A DNA stretch of 64,000 bases, taken from positions 9,610,001 to 9,674,000 of the forward strand of contig NZ_CP109027.1 of NCBI RefSeq assembly GCF_036226885.1. The letters run 5' to 3'. Below are positions 54,872 through 63,292 of this stretch, piece by piece. The stretch is from Streptomyces sp. NBC_00663 (GTDB lineage: Bacteria; Actinomycetota; Actinomycetes; Streptomycetales; Streptomycetaceae). The position numbers were made by a program, and so were the translations under genes. The notes under the pieces are model-generated. The model made no database searches, was not told the DNA's origin, and saw only the letters and a program-made list of their open reading frames with translations. Every line of letters begins with the position of its first letter. Positions within the stretch are counted from its first letter, which is position 1.

Positions 54872-56404
54872 TTAGGGCGTCATCGCCCGCGCGGCGGATT
54901 GTGTGGTGGTGAGGAAGTCCCGGGTGGCGATGTGCCCGATGTAGCCGTCGGGACGGATCAGCACCAGCGTGTCGCCGTCCAGGCCGTAAGCGTCCTTCAG
55001 CGCGTTCTCAGGGTCGGAAAGGGTGAGGCTGTCGGCGGCACGCGCCCCGACCGTCAGCCGCTTCAGCTGAGCGCCGGCTGTCGGCCAGGGGAGCACTGCG
55101 AGGTCGCGGGCGGCACCAGGGCCGTAGGCGAGGGCGGTGAAGTGCGGCCCGCGGCAGACGTCGAACAGCCGGGTCCCGGTCCCGTCAGCGCGGAGCAGCT
55201 GGGCGTCCGGGGCGCGGTCACCCACGCGCAGCGTCTTGGTGCGCATGCCGTCGGCGGGGGCGAGCGGACCGCCGTAGTAGGTCAGGGCGAGTTGCTGCTC
55301 GTCCTTGCCCCGCTTCATGCTCGACGGGTCGAGCTTGGCCATGCCGCCCCACTTCTCCGTGGACAGCCCCAGGACCCCGGCGGCGATCGGCTGCCGTTCC
55401 GCCTCGTAGGTGTTCAGCAGTGCCGCGCTCGCCCCGGCGAGGGTCTGACCGATTTTCCAGCCGAGGTTGTAGCCGTCCTGGATGCCGGTGTTCAGGCCCT
55501 GGGCGCCGGCCGGGGTGTGGACGTGGGCGGCGTCGCCGACGAGGAAGACGCGTCCTCGGCCATAGTGTTCCGCCAGGCGGATGTTCGGTCGGAACACCGA
55601 CGTCCAGTGGATGTCGTGCAGCTGAATGCGCCGGTCGCGGGTGTGGGAGTGGATCCGCTGGAGGATGTCGTCCTTGTCCGAGGGCGGTTCCTCGTCGGGC
55701 CCGAGGCTGATCATCCACTGGAACATGTCGCTGCCGGGGAGCGGACAGGCGCCGATGCGCTTGCCGCCGCGGCCGGGCCACATGTGCCACCGGTTGCGGG
55801 CCAGCCCGGTCACGGTGGCATCGACGATGAGCATCCGGTCGCTCTCGTGCGTCGTCCCGACGAACCCGATGCCGAGTTGCTTGCGCACCGCGCTGGAACC
55901 GCCGTCCGCGCCTACGACGTACCGGGCGACGATCGCCTCGGTGCCGTCCCCGTCCGCCACCTTGGCGACCACCGTGTCCTCGTCCTGCGTCAGCTCGGTC
56001 AGTTCCCTGCCGAACTCGATCTCACGGCCGAGTTCGCTGAGCCGGGCGTGCAGTGCGCGGTCCGTGCGGAACTGAGGGATCAGCCAGGTGTTCGGGTAGG
56101 GGACGTCCGGGGTCGCGTCCCTGTGGCTGAACATCTTCCAGGGCACGGCGAGGGGGCCCGCATGGATCCCGAGCTTGGGATAGGTGCTGCCGCCGGCCAG
56201 CACCTCGTCGAGGGCACCGAGGTCTTCGAGGACTTCGAGGCTGCGGGGCTGGACGCCCTTGGCGCGGGACCCCTCGAAGGCACGGGGAGACCTGTCGATG
56301 ATCCGTACGTCGAGTCCCCGCCGTACGAGGTCGATCGCCACGGCGGAGCCCGACGGGCCCGCACCGATGACCAGTACGTCGATGACCTGCTGCGGGTTGT
56401 TCAT
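54872..56404 (-). CDS. FAD-dependent aromatic monooxygenase (PheA/TfdB/MhpA type)
   Basis: 510 residues from the ATG at 56404, which overlaps the upstream stop (ATGA). Motifs of class A flavoprotein hydroxylases: VLVIGAGPSGSAVAIDL (FAD), VGADGGSSAVRKQLG (DG motif), and RVFLVGDAAHVHTPAGAQGL (GD motif). A C-terminal thioredoxin-like domain (about 400-510, without a CxxC) is typical of phenol hydroxylase-like members. It would hydroxylate an aromatic ring with NAD(P)H and O2. Neighbouring hydrolases suggest ring-cleavage catabolism. Confidence 0.92.
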   Translation of the reverse strand: MNNPQQVIDVLVIGAGPSGSAVAIDLVRRGLDVRIIDRSPRAFEGSRAKGVQPRSLEVLEDLGALDEVLAGGSTYPKLGIHAGPLAVPWKMFSHRDATPDVPYPNTWLIPQFRTDRALHARLSELGREIEFGRELTELTQDEDTVVAKVADGDGTEAIVARYVVGADGGSSAVRKQLGIGFVGTTHESDRMLIVDATVTGLARNRWHMWPGRGGKRIGACPLPGSDMFQWMISLGPDEEPPSDKDDILQRIHSHTRDRRIQLHDIHWTSVFRPNIRLAEHYGRGRVFLVGDAAHVHTPAGAQGLNTGIQDGYNLGWKIGQTLAGASAALLNTYEAERQPIAAGVLGLSTEKWGGMAKLDPSSMKRGKDEQQLALTYYGGPLAPADGMRTKTLRVGDRAPDAQLLRADGTGTRLFDVCRGPHFTALAYGPGAARDLAVLPWPTAGAQLKRLTVGARAADSLTLSDPENALKDAYGLDGDTLVLIRPDGYIGHIATRDFLTTTQSAARAMTP

Positions 56405-57306
56405 GAGTCGAGCCTCTCGGCGGGTGCGGCCACGAACGGGACGATCTGATCGGCGACGTGGCGCGGGCGTTCGAATGGGGCCATGTGCCCACACTCGGGA
56501 ATCACATGACGATGCTGGGGCTTCAGCAGGGCGCGGGCCGTGTCGAGGTGGGCCAGGGGTGTGACGTCGTCCTCGTCGCCCCACAGGAGCAGCGTGGGAA
56601 TGCCCAGTGCGCCCGTCTGCCGGAAGAGGTCGTCACGGCCGGAGACCGGCAGGTGTTGCAGCGTGTCGAAGACGGCGTACAGCGAACCCTCGAAGCGAAA
56701 GGCTTCGAGGACCATATCCGTGAGTTTCGAGCCGAGTTCGGGGTCGCGGACGTTGTGCCCGAGGTGCTCCTGGAGTATCCGGCGGCCGCGCCGCCGGGCG
56801 ACGACACCGGCCACCAGATCGTTGCGCAGTATCCGGTGAGGGGAGGTCGGCCGCGGTTTCGCGAGACCGGCGGGGCCGACGATGGTCAGGGTGGCCACCA
56901 GCGCGCGGTGCCGGGCGGCGTAGGTCATGGCGACCAGCGCGCCCATGGAGGTGCCCACGAGATGCAGCGGGCGCGTGGTCAGGCCGAGCCGTTCGGTCAG
57001 CTCGGTCAGCTGTCGCGCGAAGAGGGTTTCGTCGTAGCGCGCCCGCACCCGGTCCGAGTAGCCGCGGCCGTAGGCGCTACAGGTCAGAGTCCGCAGCCCG
57101 CGGGCGTTCAACTCGTTGACGAGGCCGTCCCAGTAGAAGAGCGGGATGGTCAGGCCGCCCGCCATCACGACCAATTCCCCGTCCTCTGGGCCCCTTAGTT
57201 CGTAGTGCGTGACGCCGTCGGAGAGTTCGACGAAACTGCCGCGCAGGGCTTGCCGCGATTCGGCGGTGAGCTGTCGGTCCTCGCCCTGTGCGACGAAGTA
57301 CTTCAT
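56401..57306 (-). CDS. Alpha/beta hydrolase
   Basis: 301 residues from the ATG at 57306 (GGAGG upstream). Nucleophile elbow VGTSMGALVAM (Ser), acid GDEDDVTPL (Asp) and ECGHMAPFERP (His). The order and spacing fit meta-cleavage-product hydrolases or esterases. It is coupled to the monooxygenase by a 4-nt overlap and lies 19 bp after another hydrolase. Confidence 0.9.
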   Translation of the reverse strand: MKYFVAQGEDRQLTAESRQALRGSFVELSDGVTHYELRGPEDGELVVMAGGLTIPLFYWDGLVNELNARGLRTLTCSAYGRGYSDRVRARYDETLFARQLTELTERLGLTTRPLHLVGTSMGALVAMTYAARHRALVATLTIVGPAGLAKPRPTSPHRILRNDLVAGVVARRRGRRILQEHLGHNVRDPELGSKLTDMVLEAFRFEGSLYAVFDTLQHLPVSGRDDLFRQTGALGIPTLLLWGDEDDVTPLAHLDTARALLKPQHRHVIPECGHMAPFERPRHVADQIVPFVAAPAERLDS

Positions 57307-57325
57307 GGAACGGGCCTCCTTGGCC

Positions 57326-58159
57326 TCAGTGCGTGGGGGTGTCGGTGGAGGAGCGCAGGAACTTCGCGATCGCGTCCGAGACCCAGTGGGGCTCCTCTTC
57401 GGGCAGCAGGTGACCGCCGTGGGGGTGCACGAGTTCTGTGGCGCCGGGGATGTCACGGGTGAAGTGCTGGCCGTCGATGCCCGCGCTGCGCAGTACGAGC
57501 GTGGGTGTCGTGATGCGGGGGATCTGCGCGCTGCGGTCGGGCTGATCCGTGTTGCAGAGGTCGACGAAGGCGGAGCGGTTCCCGGGCCGGTTCATGAGCT
57601 GGTGGGCGCGGTCCACCAGGGCGTCGTCCACGATCGTCGAGTGCGAGCCGACGTTCGAGCGCAGGTTGCGCTCGATGGCGCCGCGCGGCATCACCCGCCG
57701 CAACAGGGGTCGCAGTAGGGGGTTGCGTGTCAGGCGCATGCCTGCCGGTATCTCTTTCTCCGGGTATCCGGTGGCATTGACCAGCACCAGGCCGGACAGC
57801 CGCTCCGGATGGTCCAGCGCGAGGTTCCAGGCGATGTTGCCGCCCAGCGAATTGCCCGCCACCGCGTAGCGCGGCACGCCCAGGGTCTCCAGGAAGTCCG
57901 CCACCGTCGCCGTGTAGGTCGGGATGCGGTAGTCGCGGTCGTGGCGAGGTCCGGTCAGGCCGAACCCCGGCAGGTCGGGGCGGATGACGTCGAACGACTC
58001 CGACAGCAGGTCCGCCGCCCGGTCGAAGTGCTGAAGCGACGACGCGCTGCCGTGCAGCAGGACGAGTGCCGGGCCGCCGCCGGCGCGTTTGTAGTGGATC
58101 CGCAGTCCACCCACCACGACGAACCGGGAATCGGGCTGCGGCTCAGACCAGGTACTCAT
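57326..58159 (-). CDS. Alpha/beta hydrolase (MhpC/BphD-like)
   Basis: 277 residues. Oxyanion HGSASSLQHF, nucleophile AGNSLGGNIAWNLAL (Ser), later acid region LRSAGIDGQHF and HGGHLLPEEEPHWV (His). The length and the GNSLGG elbow match C-C bond hydrolases of meta-cleavage pathways. First gene of the four-gene block 58159 to 53487. A TTGACA lies on the - strand at 58191-58196, before the start. Confidence 0.9.
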   Translation of the reverse strand: MSTWSEPQPDSRFVVVGGLRIHYKRAGGGPALVLLHGSASSLQHFDRAADLLSESFDVIRPDLPGFGLTGPRHDRDYRIPTYTATVADFLETLGVPRYAVAGNSLGGNIAWNLALDHPERLSGLVLVNATGYPEKEIPAGMRLTRNPLLRPLLRRVMPRGAIERNLRSNVGSHSTIVDDALVDRAHQLMNRPGNRSAFVDLCNTDQPDRSAQIPRITTPTLVLRSAGIDGQHFTRDIPGATELVHPHGGHLLPEEEPHWVSDAIAKFLRSSTDTPTH

Positions 58160-58731
58160 AATGGCTACACTGTTCCCGATAAGGTGATCGTGTCAAGTGC
58201 AGGTCCTGGGAAGTCGCGGCTTCGCGGCCTACGACGTCGAGAGCACGCTTCGGGGTCGCCTCGCCGGGGTGGCGGCAGTTCACCCGTCGTGGACCTGGCG
58301 ATGCCGAAGCCGATGCGGCTGGGCCGGCTCGAGGGGCCGTGCCTTCGCATGCTGCGCCCGAGCAGTGAGGGCCTGGACCGCAGTATCTCGAGCGTCGCCG
58401 CTGACACCAAGGTCAGCGAGGTGCGAGTGCGTGCCTGTGCCTCGTCGACCTCGTCGGTGCTGCTCCCGGCCGAGCATCGGCATCGTCCGCTCGGCCGTCA
58501 CCGCGTCCGACATCGGCAGCCGCTCGGCCCTGCCGGTGACAGTGAGCTCATCGCTGACCTCGTGGTGACCTGTGAGGGGGAAATACCGAGTACGGAGTGG
58601 CTGTCCGGAACGGGGCCGGCCGATCAGATGGGCGTCGGCAGCGAACACACCTGCGTCACCGTGGCCGGGACGTGCCGTTTCCCGGCAGCCGGGCGCCCGG
58701 CGACGGATCTGCCCGGCCGCTTTCGAGGGTC
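58160..58731. other. Non-coding or degenerate stretch
   Basis: I find no supported gene. Several open frames exist on both strands, but codon bias is inconsistent. The left end should hold the promoter of the hydrolase operon (TTGACA at 58191-58196 on the - strand). A GCCGGGCGCCCGGC palindrome lies near 58691. Confidence 0.4.
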
Positions 58732-60291
58732 TCAGCCAGTGCCGCCGCGCGAGGCCGAGACGGCACGGTCCAGGGTTGCGTGATCAGCCCAGTTGCCATG
58801 GAAGCCGAACGGGACGCGGCTCGGGAGCTTGACCCTTGCCAGAGGAGTACGGCGCAGGTCGGCGGCGTCATGGACGAGCAACTCGGACAACCCGCTGAGG
58901 CGGTTCCACCACAGGGTCAGCAGGTAACCATCGTCCTCCGAGGTGGCGTTCTGGCGGGCCACGAAGACGGGTTCACCAGGGCTGGTCAGCGCCTCGGGAC
59001 CCTCGATCACGGTCGTGGCGTCGCTCAGGAAGTCATGCTTGGCCAGGCCGTCGCTCATGGTGTCCGCGGCCAACGCGCGCGTGGTGACGAAGTAGCCGTA
59101 GCGGTGCTCCCGGCCGGTGTACGCGTCGTTGATCCGCGGGAACTCACCGGCGACACCGCTGGTCATCTCCTCCGTCGCCGAGCCGGTGGCCAGGTCGACT
59201 CGCCAGCGGTGGGGCAGGGCCGGAGGGAACCAGGAGTGGGAGGTGACGGGAGTGTCGAGCCGGTCGGCAGGAGTGCCCAGGCGGGTGATGCGGTGCCCGT
59301 CGACGATGACCTGTCCATCGCACTCGTAGGCGTTGTAGAAGTGGGTGTTGGCCCAGTGGCCGCCCACCTCGTGCCAGGTGGCGGTGTGGGTGCGGCGGTC
59401 CATGAGCACGATCTGTACGCCGTGCGGGAGCGATGCCTCGTCCCATACGACTCCCGGCCTTCCCCGCATGATGTGGTCCAGCCGGAACTGGGCCGGGGTG
59501 ACGAAGAAGATCGCGTAATGGTCGGTGACGGCGAAGTCGTGCATCAGCACGGGCACTTTGATGCCGAGGCTGTGGCTTTCCACGACGTGCCCGGTCTTCA
59601 CGTCCGCCCGGTACCAGGTGATGACCGGCCCGGTCGCGGCGAAGAAGAGCATGTCGCCGCTGTCTGGGTCGATCTTGTAGTGGGCGGTGCACAGTACGTC
59701 GATGCCGCCGTGGAAATCGTGGGTGCCGTACGTCTCCAGGGTCTCGGGGTGCATCGCGTACGGCAGGCCGCCCTCGTAATAGACGAGCAGGTGGTCACCG
59801 AAGACACCGACGTTGGTGTTCGCCACGTTCTTCGCGGGTGGAGCGCCCTGGGGGAGCGGACCGGGGGTGCCGCCGTTGGCGAATCCGCTGTAGACGGCCT
59901 CGCCCTGCTCCACCTCGAACTTCATGGAATCGGTCATCACCCAGCGGGTGCGGAACGCGGCCCGCCCCTCGCGCAGATAGATTCCGCACACCATGCCGTC
60001 GCCCTCCCACCAGTGATAGCGGCCGGGATCGCGAGGCTGGAAACGGGGGTTGGACGAGACCCGGAACAGCGCCCCTGCGAGGTCGGCCGGGATCTCCCCG
60101 TCCACCTCCAGGTCGTAGGCCTCGGTCTCTTCCGTCCAGGGGGTGAAGGGGCCGTCGAGGAACTTGTTGTGGTGCGCCCAGCCGGCGGCGTCCTGTGCCA
60201 GCCGTGGGACCGACGGCCGGAGCACGGCACGCGGCGCGATCGTCATCGGGTCGGGCGGGACCAGGCCCGGGCCGGAGGTGACTGAGGTCAT
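58732..60291 (-). CDS. Carotenoid oxygenase (lignostilbene/apocarotenoid dioxygenase) family protein
   Basis: 519 residues from the ATG at 60291, with GGAG 7 nt upstream; the frame is open to 60381 and beyond without a good ribosome-binding site. Seven-bladed propeller with iron-binding histidines in GTHDFHGGIDVLCTAHYKID, LMHDFAVTDHYAIFF, the central TSHSWFPP region and the C-terminal PFGFHGNWADH. Family members cleave an alkene C=C bond in carotenoids, stilbenes or phenylpropenes, giving aldehydes. The adjacent aldehyde dehydrogenase (stop at 60384) and FAD monooxygenase favour an aromatic alkene over a carotenoid, by inference. Confidence 0.9.
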   Translation of the reverse strand: MTSVTSGPGLVPPDPMTIAPRAVLRPSVPRLAQDAAGWAHHNKFLDGPFTPWTEETEAYDLEVDGEIPADLAGALFRVSSNPRFQPRDPGRYHWWEGDGMVCGIYLREGRAAFRTRWVMTDSMKFEVEQGEAVYSGFANGGTPGPLPQGAPPAKNVANTNVGVFGDHLLVYYEGGLPYAMHPETLETYGTHDFHGGIDVLCTAHYKIDPDSGDMLFFAATGPVITWYRADVKTGHVVESHSLGIKVPVLMHDFAVTDHYAIFFVTPAQFRLDHIMRGRPGVVWDEASLPHGVQIVLMDRRTHTATWHEVGGHWANTHFYNAYECDGQVIVDGHRITRLGTPADRLDTPVTSHSWFPPALPHRWRVDLATGSATEEMTSGVAGEFPRINDAYTGREHRYGYFVTTRALAADTMSDGLAKHDFLSDATTVIEGPEALTSPGEPVFVARQNATSEDDGYLLTLWWNRLSGLSELLVHDAADLRRTPLARVKLPSRVPFGFHGNWADHATLDRAVSASRGGTG

Positions 60292-60383
60292 CGGAGTGCT
60301 CCAGGTGCGGGTGGGGGAGTCGATCTGAGGGAGCGGGAGCGGTCCTTGCCGGGCCTCCATGTCCGGGAGGCCGTGGGTCATGG

Positions 60384-61847
60384 TCAGAACGGGTAGCCGG
60401 GGATCTCCTGGCGGACGGTGACCCACTGCTGCTCGGTGAATGCCTCGAGGTTGGCGGCGGCGCCTCCGTGGCGGGAGCCGTTGCCCGAGTCGCCGACGCC
60501 GCCGAACGGGATGGTCGACTCGTCGTTCACGGTCTGGTCGTTGATGTGCACCAGGCCGGTCGGGATGCGGTCGGCCAGCGCCAGGCCCTTGGCCACATCG
60601 CGGGTCAGGATGCCGAGCGAGAGCCCGTACTCGCTGTCGGAGGCCAGCCGGGCGGCCTCGTCGAGATCCTGGAAAGTCACTACGGGCGCGACAGGGCCGA
60701 AGATCTCCTCCGCGTAGGCGCGGGCGGTGAGCGGGACGTCGGCCAGCACGGTGGGCCGGTAGAACAGGCCTTCATGGGTACCACCGGCAGCGAGCCGTGC
60801 TCCCGCGGTGACACTGTCGGAGACCACGGCATGGACGGCCCGCAGCTGACCCTCGTCGATCATGGGGCCCATCAGGACCGTGCCGGTCATCGGATCACCC
60901 ACGGGTGTGGCGTCGGCATGCTCGGCGAGACGGGCTGTGTACTCCTCGGCGATCGAGGAGTGCACGAGATGACGGCCGGCGGCCATGCAGACCTGCCCGG
61001 CGTTGAAGAAGGAGCCGAAAGCGCCCGCGGACACGGCCTTGTCGAGGTCGGCGTCGTCCAGGACGACCAGCGCCGAGTTGCCGCCCAGCTCCAGGTGGAC
61101 CCGCTTGAGCCGCTGCGCGGCTGCCGCCGCGATGGCCTTCCCCGCCCGAGTGGAGCCGGTGAAGGCGATGACGGGCACGCGCGGGTGCTCCACCAGCGCC
61201 GCGCCGACGGCGGCGCCACCGGGCAGGACGTGCAGGACGCCCTCGGGAAGCCCTGCCTCCTCGAAGATCCGCGCGATGGTGACACCGCCGCAGATCGCGG
61301 TGCGCGGATCGGGCTTGAGAACGACCGCGTTGCCCAGGGCCAGCGCCGGAGCCACCGCACGCATGGCCAGCAACATCGGCGCGTTGAAGGGGGAGATGAC
61401 ACCGACCACGCCCACCGGGCGCCGCCGCGAGAACGACAGTCGGTCCTGGGCTGACCGGAGCACTTCTCCATAGGGAGCCGCAGCGAGTGCGGCGGCCTCG
61501 TGGCACTCCTCGGCCCCACCATCGGTCGCCTGGGTGTCCGCGAACAGCCGCGGCGCGCCCGACTCGCGCACGATCCACTCCGCTATCTCCGCCTGGTGCC
61601 GCTCGAACAGGGCCGCAGCGCGCCGCAGCACCCGCGCACGCTCCACGTACGGCACCGCCGCCCATGCGCGTTGGGCCTGCTGCGCGTGCGCCACGGCCCG
61701 GTCCACATCGGCGGGAGAGGCTGCGCCGACGCGGCCCAGCGTCTTTCCGGTCGCCGGCTCGGTGGAGTCGTGCGGCTCACCCGAGCCCTTGACCCATCCG
61801 CCCGAGAAGATCCGCTCCTGCCAGTCGGCTGCATCGAGAAGGGTCAT
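60384..61847 (-). CDS. Aldehyde dehydrogenase (benzaldehyde/vanillin dehydrogenase type)
   Basis: 487 residues from the ATG at 61847. Motifs: ISPFNAPML, FTGSTRAGKAI, LELGGNSALVVLDD (base Glu), catalytic Cys in FNAGQVCMAAGRHL, and ending STIPFGGVGDSGNGSRHGG. These are the motif variants of salicylaldehyde/benzaldehyde dehydrogenases. It would oxidise the aromatic aldehyde made by the carotenoid-oxygenase family enzyme. Preceded by a promoter with a GACATT...AATGTC palindrome. Confidence 0.92.
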   Translation of the reverse strand: MTLLDAADWQERIFSGGWVKGSGEPHDSTEPATGKTLGRVGAASPADVDRAVAHAQQAQRAWAAVPYVERARVLRRAAALFERHQAEIAEWIVRESGAPRLFADTQATDGGAEECHEAAALAAAPYGEVLRSAQDRLSFSRRRPVGVVGVISPFNAPMLLAMRAVAPALALGNAVVLKPDPRTAICGGVTIARIFEEAGLPEGVLHVLPGGAAVGAALVEHPRVPVIAFTGSTRAGKAIAAAAAQRLKRVHLELGGNSALVVLDDADLDKAVSAGAFGSFFNAGQVCMAAGRHLVHSSIAEEYTARLAEHADATPVGDPMTGTVLMGPMIDEGQLRAVHAVVSDSVTAGARLAAGGTHEGLFYRPTVLADVPLTARAYAEEIFGPVAPVVTFQDLDEAARLASDSEYGLSLGILTRDVAKGLALADRIPTGLVHINDQTVNDESTIPFGGVGDSGNGSRHGGAAANLEAFTEQQWVTVRQEIPGYPF

Positions 61848-62452
61848 GGTGTTCCGTTCTGCGTAGGTGACATGGGAAGGCGCACCGTCTGCGCCGTCCC
61901 TCGGTCCCGGAGGCATCGCGCCAGATGGCGCTGGTCACTCGGTCGGAACCGGGCCGCGGCCCGCTCGGAAAGACTGGGGTGTCCCGTTGGGCAGGACTCG
62001 CATCTTGATTAACAGGACATTGCCGTTGAATGTCAAGCGATATGCCGAAGGCTGCGGCGACGGGTCGTCGTGCCGGCATGCCCGGGGTGCCGCAGCGTCG
62101 GTTCTGGAGGAGCGCCGGGCCCCGGCAGGCTTGCAGCAAGCACAGTATTTTCCTGAATGTGGGGAACTGTACGATGGCGGCGATGGGTCAGGGGCCCACG
62201 CTTGGATCGAGACGTCCGAGGGCTTCGCCCCGACGCACTTCTTCAACGACACCCAGGGGCGACAGGGTGCCTGGGCGCAATGGGACCGGCCTGCGACTGC
62301 GGCCTGGACGGGGACTCCTCGGCGGCGCGGCCACGGTCGACGCCTCGGCCGGGAGGCAACCGCCGGATACCGGGACCGCTGTCGGCGGCCCCGGTATCCG
62401 GCGTGGGCGGGACCCTTCCTTCAGGTACGCCTCGTTCGGCGCTGCCCGGGTG
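61848..62452. other. Intergenic region with promoter of the aldehyde dehydrogenase operon
   Basis: 605 bp without a supported gene. A + frame at about 62180-62290 reads GAHAWIETSEGFAPTHFFND and may be a scrap of an unknown protein. The AT-richer part at 62000-62040 holds the promoter described separately. Confidence 0.45.
62016..62034 (-). promoter_or_regulatory. Putative IclR operator over the aldehyde dehydrogenase promoter
   Basis: Inverted repeat GACATT-GCCGTTG-AATGTC. On the - strand TTGACA overlaps it as a -35 element and GTTAAT, 17 nt on, can be the -10. It lies about 170 bp before the dehydrogenase start and is a candidate site for the IclR protein encoded next door. Confidence 0.5.
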
Positions 62453-63292
62453 TCAGCCTCCGACGGCTGTCAGTCGCTCGCTGATCTCCCGTGCCGTCTC
62501 CTGAACCTTCCCGGCCAGCTCCGCCTCCGCCTCGGGGAACACGCGCGAGGCCAAGGCCGCGATGCTCACCGCTGCCACCACCTGCTGGTGCTCGTCGCGG
62601 ACGGGAGCGGCGACACCCATCACGTCGGCGTCGAGTTCACCACGAGTGACCGAGTAGCCGGCGCGCCGGATGTGGGCCAGTCGCTGCATGAGCGTGTCGA
62701 CGTCCGTGAGGGTGGCGGGAGTGAAACGGCGCAGGTCTGCTGATTCAAGAAGCCGTCGGGCTTCGTCTTCGGGAACCCAGGCCAGCAGGACGAGTGCCGA
62801 AGCGCCCGCGTTGAGGGGGAGAGTGCTGCCTCTCTCGTAGGAGATGCGCACGGCGCCCGTCCCCGCTTCGGCCCGATCGACGCACACGACCAGCTCTCCG
62901 GTCCGCCTGGTGAGCAGGACCGTCTCGCGCACGTCCTCGGCGAGCGTCGTCATCGCCGGGAGGGCGACTTCGGACAGGCCGTAGCTGCGGCGTGCCAGCC
63001 GGGCGATCTCCATGACGCGCAGCCCCAGCCGGAAGCCTCCACCCGGCGCCTCTTCGAGGAAGCGGCTGCTCACGAGGCTCTGGAGGTACCGGTACGCGGT
63101 CGAGCGAGCCACGCCGAGTCGCTCGGCCACAGCGGTGCCGGAGACGACGAGGTGGGTGTCGGTGAACATGAGCAGGATGTCCAGGGCCCGGTCGGCCGTG
63201 GAGTTACGCTCGCGATAGCTGGTGGACGCTGTTCCTGACATGCGAGACATCGTAACGGGTGTCGGGGTGTCATGGGCACCAGGCGTCACCAT
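62453..63292 (-). CDS. IclR-family transcriptional regulator of the aromatic-catabolism block
   Basis: 279 residues from the ATG at 63292, which overlaps the end of the preceding hydrolase gene; ATGs at 63250 and 63241 are alternatives. N-terminal winged HTH (STADRALDILLMFTDTHLVV, AERLGVARSTAYRYLQSLV). C-terminal effector domain (RTGELVVCVDRAEAGTGAVR, GVAAPVRDEHQQVVAAVSIA). Unlike the pair at 3333-5085 it is co-directional and coupled to a catabolic gene. It probably controls the genes on both sides in response to an aromatic acid. Confidence 0.93.
   Translation of the reverse strand: MVTPGAHDTPTPVTMSRMSGTASTSYRERNSTADRALDILLMFTDTHLVVSGTAVAERLGVARSTAYRYLQSLVSSRFLEEAPGGGFRLGLRVMEIARLARRSYGLSEVALPAMTTLAEDVRETVLLTRRTGELVVCVDRAEAGTGAVRISYERGSTLPLNAGASALVLLAWVPEDEARRLLESADLRRFTPATLTDVDTLMQRLAHIRRAGYSVTRGELDADVMGVAAPVRDEHQQVVAAVSIAALASRVFPEAEAELAGKVQETAREISERLTAVGG

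Noticed and set aside
58280-58648. Possible gene upstream of the hydrolase block
   Set aside because: No family resemblance, no ribosome-binding site, and inconsistent third-position GC bias.
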